Shown: positions 26,885 through 35,517, counted from the stretch's first letter. The stretch: DNA of 64,000 bases from Verrucomicrobiota bacterium (GCA_026398255.1 JAPLTG010000032.1:206596-270595); one strand, 5' to 3'. Notes: a model not told the origin generated them from the sequence alone. Numbers and translations are program-made.

Positions 26885-27751
26885 TCACTTTTTCGTGTCT
26901 GTTGAGAGAAGGCCGGGGAGGGCGATTTCGTTAATGGTCACGGGTGACTTGGCTTGGAGGCGCTCGAGGTAGGCTTGGCGGTTGAGGGCGGCGCGTTCCT
27001 GGCGAAGGGCGGCAGTGAGTTGGGGACGGACTTCCTCGAGGGTGGCGGTGCGGGGTTCGCGGACATCGAGGATTTTTACGAAATAAAATCCGTCACCGAG
27101 TTCGATCGGGCCAGCAATGGAATCCTTGACCGCGCCGGTGAGCGCTTGGCGGATGGCGGGCTGGATGGATTCCTCGGCGAGCCAACCGACTTCTCCGCCC
27201 TTGGCGGCGCTGCGGGGTTCGTTGCTGTTGGATTTCGCAAGCGCGGCGAAGTCGCCCGATTTGACCTGCTTGGCGAGGGCATCGGCTTTGGACTTGGCTT
27301 TCGCCTTGTCGTCGGCAGAGGCGATGAAGATTTGGGCGAGGCGATATTCGCGGGGAAGGCGCAGGGAGTCTTTGCGGGATTCGTAGAGAGCGGTGATTTC
27401 CTCGTCGCCGGGATAGTTGGCGGGAACGGCGGTGACAGATTCGAGGAAACTCTCGGCGATCGCGGCGTCGCGCACGCGGGCGAGCAGGGCCTGGGTCTCC
27501 GGGTTTTTCTGCCAGTCGGCGGCTTTGGCTTCGTCGAGGAGTTGGCGCTGGAGAAGGACGGCGCGGACGGCGCGGCTGAGGGCAGCGGGGTTTTGGAGGA
27601 GGGCGTCGCGCTCGGAGGGCGAGACTTTGGCGAGGTAGGGTTGGACCTGCGAGGCGGTGATGTCCTTGTCCCCGGCGCGGGCGATGACGGGGTCGGCGGC
27701 TTGCAAGGGGAGGGCGGCGAGGAGGGTGAGGATGGCGGTGCGTGCTAGCAT
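26885..27751 (-). CDS. PpiC/SurA-type periplasmic peptidyl-prolyl isomerase
   Basis: 288 residues, signal peptide about 1-18 (ILTLLAALPLQAADP). An N-terminal helical SurA_N-like region contains ARAGDKDITASQVQPYL and LLQRQLLDEAKA. The parvulin domain follows from about residue 135 to 235: EYRLAQIFIAS, AKQVKSGDFAALAKSNS, GGEVGWLAEESIQPAI, and GPIELGDGFYFVKILD. A helical tail comes last. Known: such foldases escort outer-membrane and secreted proteins through the periplasm. It lies 78 bases upstream of the giant exoprotein and downstream of the porin and coiled-coil genes on the same strand, so a dedicated chaperone role for the exoprotein or porin is likely. Catalytic-type residues look intact. 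Confidence 0.88.
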   Translation of the reverse strand: MLARTAILTLLAALPLQAADPVIARAGDKDITASQVQPYLAKVSPSERDALLQNPAALSRAVRAVLLQRQLLDEAKAADWQKNPETQALLARVRDAAIAESFLESVTAVPANYPGDEEITALYESRKDSLRLPREYRLAQIFIASADDKAKAKSKADALAKQVKSGDFAALAKSNSNEPRSAAKGGEVGWLAEESIQPAIRQALTGAVKDSIAGPIELGDGFYFVKILDVREPRTATLEEVRPQLTAALRQERAALNRQAYLERLQAKSPVTINEIALPGLLSTDTKK

Positions 27752-27787
27752 GGGATTAGTTTTCTGGTTTCAGCGGAGAGGAATCTC

Positions 27788-27816
27788 CTCAGTGTTCTCT
27801 GTGTCCTCTGTGGTTA
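27788..27816. repeat. Short interspersed-repeat-like sequence
   Basis: A stretch reading CTCAGTGTTCTCTGTG then TCCTCTGTGGTTA lies between the coiled-coil gene and ppiC and includes the coiled-coil gene's stop codon. From memory this phrase recurs between genes in many environmental PVC genomes. A genome-wide search is needed. Its role is unknown. Confidence 0.35.
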
Positions 27817-28437
27817 ATTCTGCTTTGGCTGATCGGCGGGGATGCGGGCGTCGGTGATTTGGTCAGCGAAGTCCTGGACGAGGCTTTGGAATTTCACGCG
27901 CTGGGCGGCTGTGAAGGGTTCGCGGGCGAGGATGGCGTCGCCGAGGCCGAATTTCTCGTAGCGTTCGAGCGTGGCCATCGAGGCCTTATACATCTCGATG
28001 TTTTTGAATTGCTGGTCCTGGACCTTGCGCTCGAGGCCGAGCGATTTGGCCTCGAGTTCGCGGCGTTGCATTTCGCGTTTCACGGCGAGCTTGCCGATCT
28101 CATCGTAGGATTTTTTCCATTTGGCGAGGGTGGCTTCCTGCTCGGCAATCGTGGCCTCGCGCTCGGCGAGGTTTTTTTTGAGGCCCGAGATGAGGTTGGT
28201 CGAGGTGTTGCGCTCGTCGGCGAGTTCCTTGGCGAGGGATTTGGATTTTTCCTCGAACTCCTGCGCCTTGGCCTCGGCGGCGTATTGAGAGGCCTGGGCT
28301 GCGGCGAGCTGGTTTTGGGCGTCGCGCAGTTTGAGCATGGTGTTTTTGAGGGCCTCGCGGAATTTCTCGGTGGGGTCCTCCTCGGCGGCGTGGAGGGAGG
28401 TGGCGGCTAGGAGCAGGATGAGGGCTGTTTTTTTCAT
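27814..28437 (-). CDS. Periplasmic coiled-coil protein
   Basis: 207 residues, signal peptide about 1-17 (KKTALILLLAATSLHAAEE). Nearly the whole mature protein (about 22-165) is a charged heptad-rich coiled coil: LRDAQNQLAAAQASQYAAEA, EFEEKSKSLAKELADER, LAEREATIAEQEATLAKWKK and RELEAKSLGLERKVQDQQ. A short C-terminal region follows (EPFTAAQRVKFQSLVQDFAD). I recognise no named family. Seven bases separate it from the upstream porin gene, and it precedes ppiC, so it belongs to the export/porin operon. A periplasmic spacer or adaptor linking TonB-ExbBD, porin and exoprotein export is conceivable but unproven. Confidence 0.7.
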   Translation of the reverse strand: MKKTALILLLAATSLHAAEEDPTEKFREALKNTMLKLRDAQNQLAAAQASQYAAEAKAQEFEEKSKSLAKELADERNTSTNLISGLKKNLAEREATIAEQEATLAKWKKSYDEIGKLAVKREMQRRELEAKSLGLERKVQDQQFKNIEMYKASMATLERYEKFGLGDAILAREPFTAAQRVKFQSLVQDFADQITDARIPADQPKQN

Positions 28438-28443
28438 GTGGCG

Positions 28444-30639
28444 TCAGAACTTCGAGTTGATCTCGGCATAGATGATGTTGGTGTTGTATTGGGGGCCGGC
28501 GATGCTGTCCGAGCCCATCCAGCGCAGGCCGAGGTAGACATTTTCCGAGAGGGAGTAGAACCCGCCGATGGTGAAGCCTTGCATGTTCGTGCCGCCACCG
28601 CCGAAGTCGGAGTCGGTGAAGCCGTCGACCACCGCGTCAGAGCCGATCCAGCGGTAGCCGGTGTAGAGGAGCCAGTCGCCGCGTTTCTTGAGGGCCGGGG
28701 TGCCGACGCGCAGATCGACATACCAACCGTAGGCGTCGCCTTCGAAGCCGCCGATGTCTGTGAGTTCGTTGGCATCCACAGGGCCGCGGTTGTTGACGGC
28801 GATGGCTTCGATATCGCCGTCGTTGAAGGCAAGGTTCTGGACGAACTCGCCGACGAGCGAGACGCGGACGGGTTCGAAGCCGTCGTAGTCGAGTTGGGAA
28901 GTGAGGGCGAGTTCGGTGAACTTCGTGGCGAGGCCGTAGTATTGCCACTGGTTGGTGGCGCCGTAGTCGTTACTGGCATCAGGCACGATATCGCGGATGG
29001 CCATGTAGGTATTGCCCTTCTGAGCGAAGGAGGGACGGCTGTTATCCGTGTCGCTCGCGTCGTTGACGGTGAGCGGGGTGTAAGGCGTCGAGAGTTGGCC
29101 CTCGATGTTGTGGAACCAGTAAATGGCGGCGCCGGTTTTCCAAGTCCAGTCGTCCGCAAATTCCCATTCGAAGCCGGTCTGGGCGGCGAAGAGGTATTTG
29201 TCGTAGCTGGCGAATTTCTCGGGCTGGTTCGAGGAGAAATTGAAGTCGGTGTTGTAAACAACGAATGCGCCGCCGGTCAGGTAGGGCTGGAAGGTTTCGG
29301 TGACATCGGCCTTGAGGGTGAAGGCGGTGCCGTCGAAGCCGAGGTCGTCATCCCAAGTGAGGCGGGTCGAGAAGAACGGATTGTCGAAACGGCCGACCCA
29401 GGCAGTGAGGCCGAGGATTTCCTCGTATTCGAAGTCGTAGCGCAGGAAGGCGCGGTCGAGCCAGATGGCATATTTGGCGAAATTGCCGCCCTGGTTTTGG
29501 GTGGCGGAGTTCGCAACGCCCATGCCTTGGTTGGTGGAGACGGGGGTGTTGTTGTTGCCGGTGGCGATGCGGAAGCCGCTGGTGAAATTTTCGCCCATGT
29601 CGAAGTCGAGGGCGAAGCGCATGCGCAACAGGTATTGGTTGCGGTTCTCATTAACATTGAGCTGGGGCGCGAATTGGTTGCCGGTGGTGTCGAAGGGAGT
29701 GCTGGTGTTGATCGCGTTGAAATTCGGGAACGCGCCAGTGGCATCGTTGCCGTTCGGGAAGTAGGTGCCGGCGTAGCGGAAGCGCAGGTCGAAGGTCGGG
29801 TCGGCTTTTTCCACCCAAGGGGGGAGTTTGAAAGTGTTCGCGATCTTTGCGCCAACACGGTCGGTGGCGAGTTCGAGTTTGATCTCTTCTTTGATCTGCT
29901 GCCTGACTGGCTCTGGGATGTGGGTCACACGGATGTCGGAGGGCGAGGCGGGATTCGGATCGGTGGCGGGCGTGCTGCTGGCGACGACCTGAACGGCGGC
30001 GGCCTCGGCGATGGCGACCATTTCGGTCTGGGATTGCGCGCGGACGGCCATGGCCTCGGCCTCGGCTTGGCGGATCATCTCGCTGGCTTCGTCCTTGGTA
30101 AGGATTCCGCGCTCAACGAGTTTGTTGATGAGGTTGATCGTGACATTGCCGGTGGGGGTGTGGGTTGCCGGGCCCGAGCCGAGCGGGGGTTCGGTCTCAG
30201 CGGGAACGGGAGCCTTCGACTCGGAGGGGAGGGGAGCGATGCCTTGGGTCTCCTGCATGGAGACTTCGGATTCGCCCTTGTCGGCGTTGAGCGGCATGGG
30301 CGGGCGGTCGGCGGTGGGCTGGGATTTTTCAGGCTCTGGCGCGGCGGGTGCTGGAGTTGGCGCAGGGGCGGGTGCGTTTTTTTCCTCAGCGGCAGTCGGA
30401 GCGATGCCCTGGGTCTCTTGCATGGAGACTTCGGATTCGCCCTTGTCGGCATTGAGCGGCATGGGCGGGCGGTCTTTCGCCGGTGTGGGAGCGGGTTCGG
30501 CGGCGGCGTATTCGAAGACGATTTGTTTTTTCGAACCCTCCTGCGATTGGGAGACGGTGTAGTCTTGGGCGATGGCCGCGGCGGGAATCAGGAGATAGGC
30601 GAGGGCGCGGAGGATGGTGGTTTTTTTTGGGACGAGCAT
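28444..30639 (-). CDS. Large putative porin with Pro-rich N-terminal region
   Basis: 731 residues, signal peptide about 1-25 (TILRALAYLLIPAAAIAQD). Residues about 45-155 are Pro/Ala/Glu-rich and contain two near-identical copies of a 26-residue unit (RPPMPLNADKGES then EVSMQETQGIAP). A short helical region follows (NKLVERGILTKDEASEMIRQ). Residues about 250-731 form a beta-barrel resembling the Porin_5 / putative-porin family: DLRFRYAGTYFPNGN, LLRMRFALDFDMGENF, AFLRYDFEYEEI, and the C-terminal strand YNTNIIYAEINSKF ending in Phe. It forms an outer-membrane channel. It starts 4 bases after the tonB stop and is therefore part of the fhaC-exbB-exbD-tonB operon. The Pro-rich region may span the periplasm. 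Confidence 0.82.
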   Translation of the reverse strand: MLVPKKTTILRALAYLLIPAAAIAQDYTVSQSQEGSKKQIVFEYAAAEPAPTPAKDRPPMPLNADKGESEVSMQETQGIAPTAAEEKNAPAPAPTPAPAAPEPEKSQPTADRPPMPLNADKGESEVSMQETQGIAPLPSESKAPVPAETEPPLGSGPATHTPTGNVTINLINKLVERGILTKDEASEMIRQAEAEAMAVRAQSQTEMVAIAEAAAVQVVASSTPATDPNPASPSDIRVTHIPEPVRQQIKEEIKLELATDRVGAKIANTFKLPPWVEKADPTFDLRFRYAGTYFPNGNDATGAFPNFNAINTSTPFDTTGNQFAPQLNVNENRNQYLLRMRFALDFDMGENFTSGFRIATGNNNTPVSTNQGMGVANSATQNQGGNFAKYAIWLDRAFLRYDFEYEEILGLTAWVGRFDNPFFSTRLTWDDDLGFDGTAFTLKADVTETFQPYLTGGAFVVYNTDFNFSSNQPEKFASYDKYLFAAQTGFEWEFADDWTWKTGAAIYWFHNIEGQLSTPYTPLTVNDASDTDNSRPSFAQKGNTYMAIRDIVPDASNDYGATNQWQYYGLATKFTELALTSQLDYDGFEPVRVSLVGEFVQNLAFNDGDIEAIAVNNRGPVDANELTDIGGFEGDAYGWYVDLRVGTPALKKRGDWLLYTGYRWIGSDAVVDGFTDSDFGGGGTNMQGFTIGGFYSLSENVYLGLRWMGSDSIAGPQYNTNIIYAEINSKF
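30227..30480. repeat. Two direct copies of a ~78-base unit inside the porin gene
   Basis: Copies at about 30227-30306 and 30401-30480 differ at only a few third-codon positions and encode the same 26 residues. The high identity suggests a recent duplication or gene conversion in the Pro-rich linker. Confidence 0.85.
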
Positions 30640-30643
30640 GGGA

Positions 30644-31339
30644 TCAGTTGGGTCGAGTGGCTTTCAGTCGCATGACAATGGGCATCGGCATGCCGTCTGG
30701 TGGGGGCGCTTGGAATTGCAAGCCGGTCAAAATCTCCTCGCGGATGGCGGCATCGCGCGCGGAGTCGCCGGAGGAGCCAGTGAGCGTGGCGCGGGTAACG
30801 CGGCCCGAGGCGTCGAGCCAAATGCGGGCGGTGATATTCATCGAGGCGGATTTTGTTTTTGTGTGGGAGCGGAGGGCCTGAACGACGCTGGTTTGGACCT
30901 TTGCGGCGTAGGCGCCGTATTTGGAGCCTTTCTTGCCGCCGCCGCCCTTGCCGCCGATGAGGCCACCGCCGCCGCCTTTGGCGAGACCAAAGGCGTCGGG
31001 GCCGTTGCCTTCGATGTTGGTGCCCATGGGAGCTGGTTCCGGATCGGCAGCTTGCGGTTCGGGTTCAGCGGCCTCCTCGGGTTGGAAGTTTTCCTCCTGT
31101 TGCTCGGTCTCGGGTGGTTGCTCCTTGGGCGGCGGAGGAGGTGGTGGTGGCGGGGGAGGAGGCGGTGGTGGCGGAAGGCTGATACTGACGACTGGGGAGG
31201 ATTTCTTCTTCGGGGGCTGCGTTGGCGACATGAAAAACCAAACGGCGATGGCGACCAAGACGCCGACACCGACCAAGATGGCCATTTTGTTTTTCTGGAA
31301 AAAGGAGGGCTGGGCCTCGTTGTCCTCGAAGTCGGGCAT
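30644..31339 (-). CDS. tonB: TonB-family energy transducer
   Basis: 231 residues from ATG 31339 (MPDFEDNEAQPSFF). One membrane anchor at about 20-37 (AILVGVGVLVAIAVWFFM). The periplasmic linker contains 16 consecutive prolines (about 56-71) and acidic PEP repeats. A Gly-rich patch follows (LAKGGGGGLIGGKGGGG). The C-terminal TonB-like domain has VQALRSHTKTKSASMNITAR, IWLDASGRVTRATLTGSSGD, and IREEILTGLQFQAPPP. It carries proton-motive energy from ExbB/ExbD to outer-membrane partners. It starts 7 bases after the exbD stop and is followed immediately by the porin gene. Its natural client is probably encoded in the cluster or is the receptor at the start of the window. Confidence 0.88.
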   Translation of the reverse strand: MPDFEDNEAQPSFFQKNKMAILVGVGVLVAIAVWFFMSPTQPPKKKSSPVVSISLPPPPPPPPPPPPPPPPKEQPPETEQQEENFQPEEAAEPEPQAADPEPAPMGTNIEGNGPDAFGLAKGGGGGLIGGKGGGGKKGSKYGAYAAKVQTSVVQALRSHTKTKSASMNITARIWLDASGRVTRATLTGSSGDSARDAAIREEILTGLQFQAPPPDGMPMPIVMRLKATRPN

Positions 31340-31346
31340 GGGAAAT

Positions 31347-31745
31347 TTACTTCGGCGGTTGGGTGGCCAGACCGATCTGGGTGATGCCGACGCGACCAAT
31401 GACATCGAGCACATTCATGACCATCTGGTATTGCGTGGAGCTGTCGCCGCGCACGACGACGGGAAATTCCGGAAACTGGGCCTTGTGGGCGTTGAGCTTC
31501 GCCTCGAGCTCCTCGAGACTGACGGGGACGGTGTCGAGGAAAACCTTGCCCTCATTGTTTACGGTGATCGCCTTGCTTTTGGGGCCGCCAATGGCTGGGG
31601 CTTTGCTGCCTTTCGGGAGGTCGACTTTGGTGCCCTGAACGCCCGCCGTTGTCATGATGATGAAAATCAGGAGCAGCACGAGGTAGAGGTCTACCATCGG
31701 GGTCACATTGATGTCGTCGAAGGATTTGTCGTCGCCGGCGTCCAT
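31347..31745 (-). CDS. exbD: ExbD/TolR biopolymer transport protein
   Basis: 132 residues. The single membrane helix with the conserved proton-path Asp is clear: DINVTPMVDLYLVLLLIFII, with D19. The periplasmic domain is typical: VDLPKGSKAP, ITVNNEGKVFLDTVPVSLEELEAKL, FPVVVRGDSSTQYQMVMNVLDVIGRVGI. It partners with the ExbB-fusion protein encoded 6 bases upstream and with TonB encoded just downstream, forming the proton-driven motor. All key residues are present. Confidence 0.95.
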   Translation of the reverse strand: MDAGDDKSFDDINVTPMVDLYLVLLLIFIIMTTAGVQGTKVDLPKGSKAPAIGGPKSKAITVNNEGKVFLDTVPVSLEELEAKLNAHKAQFPEFPVVVRGDSSTQYQMVMNVLDVIGRVGITQIGLATQPPK

Positions 31746-31751
31746 AGTTGA

Positions 31752-33692
31752 TTATTTGCGTTTGATGAGGCCGTCCATGATGGCGGCGTTCTCATCGCCT
31801 TTGGTTTCCTCGTAGCGGGCGGCCTCCTCTGGGGTGCGGATTTGGCGAATGGGAACCGTAAGGGCCGAATCTCCAGGTGTGGGGTAGAATTCGGCGACTT
31901 TGGCGACGAACTCGTCGATGAACACCTGCATGGCTGAGACGGTGTGTTTGATGCTGGTATTTAGGAAGCTATACATGAAAAGCGCAGGAATCGCGACCAG
32001 CAGGCCGACTGTCGTGGCGAGGAGCGCACTGGCGATACCGGGAGCGATCGAGTTCACATCCACCTCGCCGGATTTTGCGATGATGGCGAAGGTGATCATA
32101 ACACCTACGACGGTTCCAAGCAGACCGACATAGGGGCCGCCGGCGATGCTGGTGGTGAGGTAAACAAGGCCGTTGCCCAGGCGGTGTTGTTCGTGCACGA
32201 GGGCGGCATCCAACGAGGCGCGGATGGCTTGGATCGAGCGGGCGGAGAGGCCTTGGCCCTTGTTTTTTCCAAAGCCGAGGCGGTGGCGGATTTCCTCCGA
32301 GCCGACATGGTAGATGTGGTAGAGGGGTGAGTCGGCGAGGAGGGTGAGGCCTTTTTTGCCAATCTTGCCGCCGAAGGTTTTTGAGGATTCGGGGTTGTCG
32401 AGATCCATCGCCGTGAGGTCAGTAGCGACATCCTTCCAGAGGCGCTGGAATTCATCGTTGCCTTTTTTGATTTTGCCGAGATTGATGAATTTGACGACGG
32501 CAACGGTCCATCCAGCAAACATCATGATCACGCAGACGCCGATAGCGATCCAGCCGTCGAACATCATGTTCTTGGCGATATCGCCGAAGAGCATGACATG
32601 CTCCATCGCGCCGCTGTGGCCACCGCCGCCACCGCCTTCGGCGGCTTGGGTGTTGATCAACTTTGTGCTGGCGTCGTTGCCGGCCTGACCTGTGTAGGAA
32701 AGCTGAATCCAGCCTGGCGAGCGGGCGGTTTTGGCGAGAACGAATTCATCCATTTCCCCGACGAGGCCGTTTTTTCCGGCGGCGTCGGCTCCGAGCGTGG
32801 CCTCGGCGGAGAGGGCTGGCATGGCGGCGGAAATGGAGGAGTATTCCTTGCCGTCCACGAAGAGTTTGGTGGCCGTGCCGTCCGAGACGACGGTGAGGTG
32901 TTTCCAGACATTCGGGGCGAGGGCCTCGCCTGGGGTGGACTTTAAGGAACCGATGGAAATGGTCGGCGAGCCGTTCTGAAATTCCAGGGCGAAGCGGTCG
33001 GCGCCCGTGCCCCAATCGAAGAGGACGCCTTTGGGATTGATCGTGGCTTGTTTGAGCCAGACGGAGAGGGTGAAAGGCTCACCCGCATTGGTTTTGAAGG
33101 TGTCCGAGGCGGGGATTTTGATGGCGGTGTTGCCAAGAAGTCGCATGCCAGGGCCGATGAGAGCACCCTCGGAGAGCGTGCCGCCGGAGGAGGCGGTGTT
33201 TTTGTTTTTCGTGCCGTCGGAGGGAGTGGGCGCGCCGAAGTTGTAGGCGAGGATCGTAGTGTCGTCATAGGCGGCCTTCGGATCAGCGGCCTCATCGGCG
33301 GTGATCTCGGGGTTGCCGCTGTAGAGCCAGAATTTCGCCTGAGCCTTGTTTTGAACATTCGGAACACTGATCCAGACGAAGGCCTCGCCCATCAGGGGAT
33401 CCCATTTTTCCACGCGGTGCTCGTAGGTGGTTTTGTCATCCTCGGAGACGAATCGGAGGTCGGTGCCGTCTTCCTTGGCGAGGGAGAAGTCGAAGTTGCC
33501 GGAGTGGAGGCGGAGGAGGACGAGGGCGTCGCCAGCATTGTCGCCGATCTCGAATCCGGTGGCGGAGGTGTCGAGAACGACTGGCGTGCGGGCGGTCCAG
33601 GATTTGTTCCACCAAGCGCTGGCATCGGTGGCGCCGAGGGCCAAGAGGCTGGCCGAGGCGAGGAGGAGTTTGACGAGTCGTGAGGTTTTCAT
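31752..33692 (-). CDS. exbB: DUF2341-LamG-MotA/TolQ/ExbB fusion protein
   Basis: 646 residues from ATG 33692. Signal peptide about 1-24 (LLLASASLLALGATDASA). DUF2341 at about 25-150: WWNKSWTARTPVVL, GTDLRFVSEDDKTTYEHRVE, AKFWLYSGNP. LamG/concanavalin-like domain at about 185-345: GEPFTLSVWLKQATINPKG, WKHLTVVSDGTATKLFVDGK, GEMDEFVLAKTAR. The MotA/TolQ/ExbB channel at about 370-625 has three membrane helices (IAIGVCVIMMFAGWTVAVV, GGPYVGLLGTVVGVMITFAI, LATTVGLLVAIPALFMYSF). Known: DUF2341-bearing ExbB proteins occur in several phyla. The exposed domains probably bind carbohydrate or protein in the periplasm. It lies 8 bases downstream of fhaC and 6 bases before exbD. Confidence 0.92.
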   Translation of the reverse strand: MKTSRLVKLLLASASLLALGATDASAWWNKSWTARTPVVLDTSATGFEIGDNAGDALVLLRLHSGNFDFSLAKEDGTDLRFVSEDDKTTYEHRVEKWDPLMGEAFVWISVPNVQNKAQAKFWLYSGNPEITADEAADPKAAYDDTTILAYNFGAPTPSDGTKNKNTASSGGTLSEGALIGPGMRLLGNTAIKIPASDTFKTNAGEPFTLSVWLKQATINPKGVLFDWGTGADRFALEFQNGSPTISIGSLKSTPGEALAPNVWKHLTVVSDGTATKLFVDGKEYSSISAAMPALSAEATLGADAAGKNGLVGEMDEFVLAKTARSPGWIQLSYTGQAGNDASTKLINTQAAEGGGGGGHSGAMEHVMLFGDIAKNMMFDGWIAIGVCVIMMFAGWTVAVVKFINLGKIKKGNDEFQRLWKDVATDLTAMDLDNPESSKTFGGKIGKKGLTLLADSPLYHIYHVGSEEIRHRLGFGKNKGQGLSARSIQAIRASLDAALVHEQHRLGNGLVYLTTSIAGGPYVGLLGTVVGVMITFAIIAKSGEVDVNSIAPGIASALLATTVGLLVAIPALFMYSFLNTSIKHTVSAMQVFIDEFVAKVAEFYPTPGDSALTVPIRQIRTPEEAARYEETKGDENAAIMDGLIKRK

Positions 33693-33700
33693 GGTGTGGA

Positions 33701-35341
33701 TCAAAGCTCCGCGGAGATGCGGAAGGTGAAGAGCGGGGAACCTGCTTTGCAGGGTTCCTGGGTGATTTGGGGAACTCCGATGAGGAATTCGCCATTGATG
33801 TGGCCGACGAGACGGAGGCTGGTGCCCACGCCGTAGCTCCAGAGGGTGAAAGTGGATTCCTGCTCGGGGAGGGGATCGGCAAGGGCCGCATAGCCGCCAT
33901 CGACGAAGACGAAAAACCGCCATTCGTTGCCCTCGGGCAGCCAGCCCAGGAGCGAAGGGGTTTGGAATTGGAGCGTGCCGCTGATCGCGTTGTCGCCGAC
34001 AACGGTGGACTCAAGGTAACCGCGCACGGTGTTGAGTCCGCCGAGGCTGAATTGCTCGGTGTCCACGAGCGGATTGGCTGTCGCCTGGCCCTGAACGGCG
34101 CCGAGGAGTTGGAAATCCCAGGGGAGTTTTTGGGTGTGGTCGATCCCGCCCCGGAAGTAGAAAAAGTTCGCGCTGGAGTTGTAGCGGCGATTGTCGAAAT
34201 CAATCGCCTCCTGCTCGCTGGTGCCTCGGAAGGAAAAGGTCACGCCGCCCGAGAATCCGGTCTCGTAATGTTTTCCGGCCGAGCTGGCGTTGTAATTGAT
34301 GCTGAAAGGCCAGTATTGGAGCGGCGAGGAGATGGTCTGATTGCCGACCACGAGGTCCTGCGCGAAGTCCTTGTAGTCGATCCCGAGGCTGGCGGAGTGG
34401 AAGAAGCCTTTTTTCGACGGCAGGTTGAAAAGCAGGCGCCCGCCGTAGATTTCGCCGTTTCCGAGCGAGTCGGTGCCACCGAGGGTCGAGACTTCGCTGT
34501 TCTGGCGCGTGGCTTGGAGCATGAGCGAGGCCCAATCGATTGCCTCGGTGCGCGCGATGTAATACCCGGAGTAAACCAACGCATCACTCGGGCGCTGCGG
34601 GGCGACTTGAAAAGCCGCGCCGATCGTGTGGCCGCGCTGCCAGAGGTTGTCGTAGCGCACGGCGGCATCCAAACGAAGCGGGGTGGTGTTCGCGCTGTAG
34701 CGGTTGTTGAGTTCGATCGACCCGTGAAGCGGAAACTTGTCCTTCACCGCAAGCTCCACATCCACGGTGTCGGGTTCGACGCCTGGGGCGAGGGACGGGG
34801 TGATTTGGAGGTCGCCGCTTTGGTTGAGGGCGATGATGTCGCGCTGGACATCATTGAGATTCGGCACGCTCCCCTCTGTCAGCGCGGGGGCGAGTCGTTT
34901 GATTTTTTCGATATCAAAAAACCTCGAGCCTTTGACCCGCAAACGGCCAACTGTCGCCTCGGTGACCTTCAGCACGATGACGCCGGAGTTGACGCTTTGC
35001 GGTGGAATCGCGACCGAGACGGTTTGATAACCCTCTTCGTGATATGCTTTTTCGAGGGCGGTCCGGGCGTTTTCGACATCCTCGGGCGTCCGGCCTTTGC
35101 CAAGATGGCCGTAGACCGCCTTGTCCACCGCGTCGCGCGGGAGGGTCTTCGAGCCGATGATCCGGTATTCGCGGATGAGGAAAGTCTCACTCGGCGGGGC
35201 ATCCTGAAAAGGCGGGGGCTCCTCGAAGGCGGTCTGGGGGCTATTCCCCATGGCAGCGGAGGCCGCCGAGAGCAAAATGGCAAAAACCACCCATTGGGCC
35301 AAAGCCCCGCCCGACCGCTGGAATGCCAGTTTTTTTCTCAT
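33701..35341 (-). CDS. FhaC/ShlB-type two-partner secretion pore (TpsB)
   Basis: 546 residues, signal peptide about 1-31 (VVFAILLSAASAAMGN). A Pro-rich plug-like stretch (about 38-48) precedes two POTRA domains: FLIREYRIIGSKTLPRDAV through VIVLKVTEATVGRLRVKG, and SRFFDIEKIKRLAPAL through TVDVELAVKDKFPLHG. The 16-stranded Omp85-type barrel follows. The conserved loop-6 motif is VRGY (GGLNTVRGYLES, about residue 437), and the last strand is PLFTFRISAEL. Known: these pores export a single TpsA partner across the outer membrane. The partner is the giant exoprotein downstream. It is the first gene of a run fhaC, exbB, exbD, tonB, porin, coiled coil, ppiC, exoprotein. A Pho-box-like site lies 55 bases upstream. 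Confidence 0.93.
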   Translation of the reverse strand: MRKKLAFQRSGGALAQWVVFAILLSAASAAMGNSPQTAFEEPPPFQDAPPSETFLIREYRIIGSKTLPRDAVDKAVYGHLGKGRTPEDVENARTALEKAYHEEGYQTVSVAIPPQSVNSGVIVLKVTEATVGRLRVKGSRFFDIEKIKRLAPALTEGSVPNLNDVQRDIIALNQSGDLQITPSLAPGVEPDTVDVELAVKDKFPLHGSIELNNRYSANTTPLRLDAAVRYDNLWQRGHTIGAAFQVAPQRPSDALVYSGYYIARTEAIDWASLMLQATRQNSEVSTLGGTDSLGNGEIYGGRLLFNLPSKKGFFHSASLGIDYKDFAQDLVVGNQTISSPLQYWPFSINYNASSAGKHYETGFSGGVTFSFRGTSEQEAIDFDNRRYNSSANFFYFRGGIDHTQKLPWDFQLLGAVQGQATANPLVDTEQFSLGGLNTVRGYLESTVVGDNAISGTLQFQTPSLLGWLPEGNEWRFFVFVDGGYAALADPLPEQESTFTLWSYGVGTSLRLVGHINGEFLIGVPQITQEPCKAGSPLFTFRISAEL

Positions 35342-35396
35342 CCGGAAAAGAGCGGGTCAGAAGAGAGAAGAGGCTGGGTATCGGCAAACGCTCGAT

Positions 35397-35414
35397 TGTT
35401 ACAAAACCGTCACA
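35397..35414. promoter_or_regulatory. Putative Pho box between fhaC and oprB-like genes
   Basis: TGTTACA-AAAC-CGTCACA, the third site with units spaced 11 bases. It lies 55 bases from the fhaC start (minus strand) and 103 bases from the OprB-like start (plus strand), in a position to control both divergent transcripts. Confidence 0.58.
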
Positions 35415-35517
35415 CTTGATCTTTTTGCGCCTATCAGGGCAATCTTGGCACCGACAAGCCCGATCAAGACAGAAAGCACCCCATGCAAACAGACAAGTCA
35501 TACAAATAAAACATATA

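Noticed and set aside
28438..30675. Long open frame on the plus strand (about 745 codons) opposite the porin gene
   Set aside because: Antisense shadow of a GC-rich gene. The product is Val/Gly/Glu-rich without family motifs, while the minus strand encodes a signal peptide and porin barrel.
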